Shown here one piece after another: positions 59,925-64,000 of a stretch of DNA of 64,000 nucleotides. Source of the stretch: Buddleja alternifolia (Eukaryota; Streptophyta; Magnoliopsida; Lamiales; Scrophulariaceae); assembly GCA_019426215.1 (NCBI GenBank), contig CM033405.1, forward strand, positions 3,387,001-3,451,000, given 5' to 3'. Within the stretch, counting starts at the first letter, position 1, and every line of letters starts with the position of its first letter. The notes below the pieces were generated by a model. That model searched no databases. It was not told where the DNA came from and saw nothing but the letters and a program-made list of their open reading frames with translations. The position numbers and the translations under genes were made by a program.

Positions 59925-60531
59925 GGAAAAATTACTAAAACCCCCCTAAAATGAATTTAATACCTAAATATCCATGATTTTTTTTACAATCCAAAAAATC
60001 CATTCCAACAGCTTTTCATTCCAATAATCCCAACATTGTAGGGTTAATAAATGCAATCGCCCTTAGCCTTCTAAATTAAAAATTAATCAGTTGTACTTTC
60101 GTGTAGAAATTTATTTATTTAGAACTTTTATATTAATAATAGTACTAATTATGATTTTAATCTTGAAATTTAAAGATTTTTTTAATCTTTTAAGAAAATT
60201 TAAAAATATTTTCTTAAATAATTACCATATTAAAATCAAATAAATTATATAAAATGTTGAAAATATTTAATATTGAAAAAAAAATACGTATTATGCGATT
60301 TATCAATTTGAATATTTTAAAGTAAAACAATTTTGAAAAAAGAGAGTGAATTGATCAATTTTTAGCTTAATAAATGAAGGGTAATTTAGTCCAAAAAGAT
60401 GTTAATCATAATTTTTGAATTTTTTGGAATGAAAAGTTTGTAGAATGGATTTTTTAGATTAAAAAAATATTTTCATGGCTTTTTTTGGATACAAAAAATT
60501 ATTTCAGGGGAGTTTTAGTAGATCTCCCTTT
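59925..60531. mobile_element. Non-autonomous TIR element, about 0.6 kb
   Basis: The left end (GGAAAAATTACTAAAACCCC) and the reversed right end (GGGAGATCTACTAAAACTCC) start inverted repeats of about 110 bp sharing CCATGA, AAAAAATCCATTC and CTTTTCATTCCAA. The exact ends and the target duplication are not settled. Probably Mutator-like. Confidence 0.65.
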
Positions 60532-60539
60532 TTATAATT

Positions 60540-60780
60540 TATTCTTCATGTTGAAGTTTGAGATAGTTGTAACCATTATCTTTACTATGTTTATCGATAA
60601 ATAATGTATTGTTCAATAACTTTTGATATCTTATGTATCTGTGTGTATATAAATATATATTCCTTTAATATAATTTCATAGCTTATTTTGATCCTTATTT
60701 TTTAATTTTAGTGTATGATTGTGCTCTTATTTACGCATTATTTCAAATTATTTTTTCCCCCCCCCCCCCCCCCCCAAACC
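60540..60780. repeat. Second copy of the 56160-56725 segment
   Basis: See the partner entry. It ends in an 18-base C-run (60757-60774), while the partner has an 11-base C-run. Confidence 0.55.
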
Positions 60781-60965
60781 CCAAAACAATTTGCTAAGGA
60801 AATTAGAAATGTTTATTTTTATTTTGTGGGTATATTTTCAATTTCTTTAGTCAACCTGATAGTTTCATCTTTTGAGTCCAACTAAGTAATATCCACAACA
60901 TTTTCATTCATCAATTTCTTTTATAAAGTAAAAAGGATAGAAATTTGTGACACCACGTTACAAAA

Positions 60966-61213
60966 TTTATTTTTTCTTTTAATTTTATTAGCGAAAGATA
61001 AAGTACAACTTTTTTCTAACGATCTATCCCAATAGACCCGGAGTTATAGTCGTGTGTCTAGGCCAAGTAAGGTCATTCCAGTCTTGCTCCAAAATACTGC
61101 TAAGAACCCAACTAGCTAGGGGACTGCATGCATGGTAGAAAGGGTGTAACCGAAGCCCTCTTTAGCCAAGGAGTCAGTTGCTTGGTTGGCTTCACGACGG
61201 ATATGGGCGATTT
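60966..61213 (-). mobile_element. LINE 3' end with RNase H-like tail fragment
   Basis: On the minus strand 61116-61213 reads IAHIRREANQATDSLAKEGF and then YTLSTMHAVP before a TAG. The HIxREANxxADxLAK pattern is the C-terminal RNase H-like segment of plant L1-type reverse transcriptases. About 150 bp of 3' untranslated sequence and an A-rich end follow (CTAATAAAATTAAAAGAAAA at about 60970-60990). This is a strongly 5'-truncated retro-insertion. No target duplication could be defined. Confidence 0.75.
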
Positions 61214-62202
61214 TTATATTGTATTATTTTTTTATGTTACTTTATCCAATTTGCTTTTAAATTAAAGTAGACTATAATTATATATAACATATATATTAGA
61301 AAAATATTGCAACGAAAAGAAAATTGGTGCTTGTCATCCTCATGAACAATCCTAACTCCGTCCCGGGTCCTATAATGAAAATCTTATTGCATATCCCAAA
61401 CTAACCGTTATGTGGAACAATTGTGTAGCTCTATTTGACTTATTCGAGCTACATTTTTTAAAAAAACAAAGGAAAGAAAGAAATGGTTTACGGTTTATCG
61501 GTTATCCAAGTTTAATTCCGAGTTCGAAGAGTAGGCAAATAATTATGTCGGTGCTGAAAATAATTATTTTTCTTAATTTATTTTTCGATTAGCTCAATAA
61601 TATTTTACCAAATAATAAGAACCTTTTTGTTTTTTCAGGAAAAAATTATTTCTGAGGTGTGAGTTGGCTGCATTTCCTTCTCACCTACCTATATATTTGA
61701 GCTTCAATGAGGTTTAAAGGAATTTTCTTTTGGTATTATGGAAAAATAAAGAGATTTCACGAAATAGTTTAGTCCTTTTCCAATTACACTCGACATGGGT
61801 CAGTTAGGTAGTAATCGGTTAATTAGGTTCTCCCAAATTAAAGACGATTCTAATGAAAAAGATGCCAAAACAATAGACATTTAAAGAGGTAGCTCACTAT
61901 TTATATGATTCTCGATTAGAGATTGCGATTTGTTGAATCACAATTTAACATGGTGATGTCGATATTTTGTTTGTTTATGTCATTTTATGCACATCTAACA
62001 ACTTATAAACTCACTTGAATAACACTTAGCAAAAGAAAAACTCACTTGAATAACAATCCGACATGAAAAATTATCAGAAACACATTTGAGAAAATATTAT
62101 GACATCTGTACATCTATTCACATGTAAAACACATTTAAGAAATAATTGGTGGGAAGAAGAGATTGGTGTTAGAGCATCTCTAACCCAAATGGCATAACCT
62201 TG
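61214..62202. other. AT-rich spacer
   Basis: A 60-codon frame at 61410-61592 has no recognised motif. No repeat boundary or gene seen. Confidence 0.5.
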
Positions 62203-62585
62203 GGTAATAACATTAAACCCTTCGAGTTATTGACTTTTTTGCACTTTTTAAGAGATACTTCTTGGTTTTTTTTTTTCATTTTGCATCCTGAACTTCACAG
62301 GATTTGCAGATTGTTATATAACAGCATATTCAGGCGAAATATTCACTGAAATTTGAACTTTACCCAAAAAAAATTTGCACTGCATCCTCAACTTTTTTGT
62401 TTTTTTCACTTTGCATCCTCAAATTTGTGTTAAATTGCATTTTCTATCATAATATTTCGCCGGAATATTCTATTATATAAGAATTTACAAATCCCATGAA
62501 GTTCAGGATGCAAAATGGGAAAAAAAAATGTATCTCTAAAAGAATACAGAAAAATCAATAATTCAGAGGGTTTAATGTCTTTACC
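62203..62585. mobile_element. MITE with about 140-bp inverted arms
   Basis: The left arm starts GGTAATAACATTAAACCC and the reversed right arm GGTAAAGACATTAAACCC. Both continue through TTATTGA, AGAGATAC, CATTTTGCATCCTGAACTTC and GGCGAAATATT. The loop carries additional TTTGCATCCTCAA words. No target duplication found, so the superfamily is open. Confidence 0.7.
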
Positions 62586-63043
62586 TCTAAAATTAAACAA
62601 ATCAGGTTCAAGAATTTCCCCAAAAGTATTTGAATATTTGCTAATGGCCATTTTCTTAATTTATTGAATACCCTTCGAGGTTGTTTGAAACTTTGAATTA
62701 GTCTAATAACATAAGTTCTTAATGTTTCGGTACATATAGATGCTGACAGTATTTTATTTTTACCAATTAGGTTATTCACTTACCATGTGTCCCGGCTTGT
62801 GTTGATCAAACTAGGGCCGGACTAGAAAATGCATATTATGTGTATGTGTATGTATGTATGTATGTATCTATGAAATAGATTTGCATGAAATGCATCAAAA
62901 GTCAACTGTTCAAATTTATTTATGTTAAAAATCACGATGCAACTAATAGATGCTAGTTGACTATAAACCAAAGTTCCTAGATCCTGCAACAAGAAGTTTT
63001 TCCTTCTTCTCTCTTTTACACATTCAAAAGCACACCAAACACC
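62586..63043 (+). promoter_or_regulatory. Upstream region of the CNL gene
   Basis: 458 bp between the MITE and the ATG. It includes a (GTAT)n stretch at 62841-62868 and a TC-rich leader (about 63000-63020) before AACACCATGG, a reasonable plant start context. No convincing TATA box at a fixed distance was identified. Confidence 0.4.
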
Positions 63044-64000
63044 ATGGCAGATGCTATTGTTTCCATTGTGCTCGAGAGATTGGCAGAAGCAATTCAGACA
63101 CAGATCCAAAACGAGGTAGATTTGGTAAGAGGAGTGAAAAAAGAGCTTATCTACCTCTCCTCTGAGCTAAATACAATCAGAAATGTATTGGATGATGCAG
63201 AAAAAAGAGGATACAAGGAGAAAACTGTCCATCATTGGCTAAACAAGCTCGAAAATGCGTCTTACGACATAGATGACGTGGTCGATGCATGGAACTTTTC
63301 GAATCTCAAACTGCAGATTGAAGGGTCTGATAATTTTGTTGTGCCTAAGCGAAAGGTATGTTCGTGTATCCCATGTTCTTGTTTGTGTTTCAACAAAGTT
63401 ACAACTCGGTATGATATCGCAAAGAAGATAAAGGGACAAAAGGGAAGGCTAGATATGATTGTGAAGGAGAAAGATCGATATAATTTTATCGTGGGTTGGC
63501 CTACTGATGATCGTCGAGAATCAGATAGAGTTAGATCAACTTCTTCGATTGATGAATCAAAAATACATGGTCGACAAGCTGATAAGGATATTCTTGTGAG
63601 CAAACTCATGCGTGAAGATGATGGTGGAGAAGGGCTTGGCCCTCGTGTTGTTTCTATAGTTGGGGTGGGAGGCATTGGAAAGACCACTCTCGCTCAACTA
63701 GTTTATAACAATGATCGGGTGAAAGATTGCTTCAAGTTAAGGATTTGGGTTTGTGTTTCTGATGTTTTTGATGAAGTTAGAATTGCTAAAGGGATTGTTG
63801 AGATTGTGAATAAGAGTTCTCCAACTCTCGATGAGTTGGAGTCACTACTAAAATGTGTGAAGGACACTATTTCAGGAGAAAAGTTTCTTCTTGTACTAGA
63901 TGATGTTTGGAACGAAGACTTTACCAAGTGGGAACCCTTGAAAAACTCTCTGAAGTGTGGCTGCCCGGGAAGTACAATCTTGGTGACTACAAGGAGTGAA
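63044..64000 (+). CDS. CC-NBS-LRR (CNL) disease-resistance protein, 5' part, open to the window end
   Basis: 319 codons without a stop, continuing beyond the window. CNL proteins are cytoplasmic or plasma-membrane immune receptors that switch from ADP- to ATP-bound form on sensing a pathogen effector. The Rx-N-type coiled-coil domain covers roughly residues 1-150, with the EDVID-like YDIDDVVDAW at 74-83 and a Cys-rich CSCIPCSCLCF insertion. The NB-ARC domain follows: P-loop GVGGIGKTT at 207-215, RNBS-A FKLRIWVCVSD from 230, kinase-2 FLLVLDDVWNED at 281-292 with the Asp pair and the CNL-type Trp, and RNBS-B GSTILVTTRSE at 309-319. All visible motifs are intact. No intron is needed in this part. 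The closest relative in view is the broken minus-strand copy at 58166-59257. Confidence 0.93.
   Translation, partial: MADAIVSIVLERLAEAIQTQIQNEVDLVRGVKKELIYLSSELNTIRNVLDDAEKRGYKEKTVHHWLNKLENASYDIDDVVDAWNFSNLKLQIEGSDNFVVPKRKVCSCIPCSCLCFNKVTTRYDIAKKIKGQKGRLDMIVKEKDRYNFIVGWPTDDRRESDRVRSTSSIDESKIHGRQADKDILVSKLMREDDGGEGLGPRVVSIVGVGGIGKTTLAQLVYNNDRVKDCFKLRIWVCVSDVFDEVRIAKGIVEIVNKSSPTLDELESLLKCVKDTISGEKFLLVLDDVWNEDFTKWEPLKNSLKCGCPGSTILVTTRSE

Noticed and set aside
1..64000. CRISPR arrays, bacterial operons or ribosome-binding sites
   Set aside because: The sequence is clearly plant nuclear DNA. The repeats seen are transposons and microsatellites with no spacer-repeat regularity.
1..64000. Intact tRNA or rRNA genes
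   Set aside because: Only tRNA-like boxes of the SINE and primer-binding sites were found. No cloverleaf or rRNA segment was recognised.

Overview
The window is nuclear DNA of a flowering plant, most likely a eudicot. It is strongly AT-rich, has spliced genes with GT-AG introns, plant-type transposable elements of most major classes, an interstitial plant telomere-type (CCCTAAA) tract, and a CC-NBS-LRR resistance gene. Very little of it is ordinary single-copy gene space. Most of it is layered insertions, many of which can be bounded to the base by target-site duplications (TSDs).

Layout. 1-2050 is AT-rich spacer. 2051-5265 (+), 7690-12465 (-) and 16597-20114 continued at 29842-30430 (+) are three diverged copies (A, B, C) of one long non-coding repeat. 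Copy A carries an 801-bp three-LTR TRIM. Copy C carries a SINE and a 9.7-kb decayed Copia element, and that Copia element's 5' LTR carries a 1.17-kb hAT element. Copy B and the other Copia LTR keep the matching empty sites, so the order of events can be read directly: duplication, then TRIM, SINE and Copia insertions, then hAT into Copia. Between copies A and B is a MULE-like element (5929-7309) with a nested hairpin. Between B and C are a degenerate spliced protein-kinase remnant (12687-13720) and a U6 snRNA-derived fragment (15523-15592).

30900-36890 is a Ty3/gypsy (Tat-like) element with gag-type remnants on the minus strand, no recognisable pol, and an antisense plant-mobile-domain (PMD) remnant. 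37842-53634 is a 15.8-kb CACTA (En/Spm) element with matching TIRs, an AAT duplication, subterminal repeats, an apparently intact 1155-codon TNP2 transposase gene and a damaged TNPA-like gene. It has itself collected hAT-like elements, a Tourist-like MITE, a telomere-like tract and a poly(A)-ended insertion.

The last 7 kb is a resistance-gene neighbourhood. A CNL pseudogene on the minus strand (58166-59257) is split by a solo LTR whose removal restores the frame, and is cut at its 3' side by a Copia 5' fragment. Several MITEs and a LINE tail follow. An intact-looking CNL gene starts at 63044 and runs off the window. The two CNL copies are divergently arranged about 3.8 kb apart and share a duplicated flank, which indicates local duplication followed by decay of one copy.

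The genes do not form a pathway. The coherent units are the CACTA transposition pair (TNP2 plus TNPA-like) and the CNL pair. All family calls come from reading translations and repeats by eye; no database search was possible.
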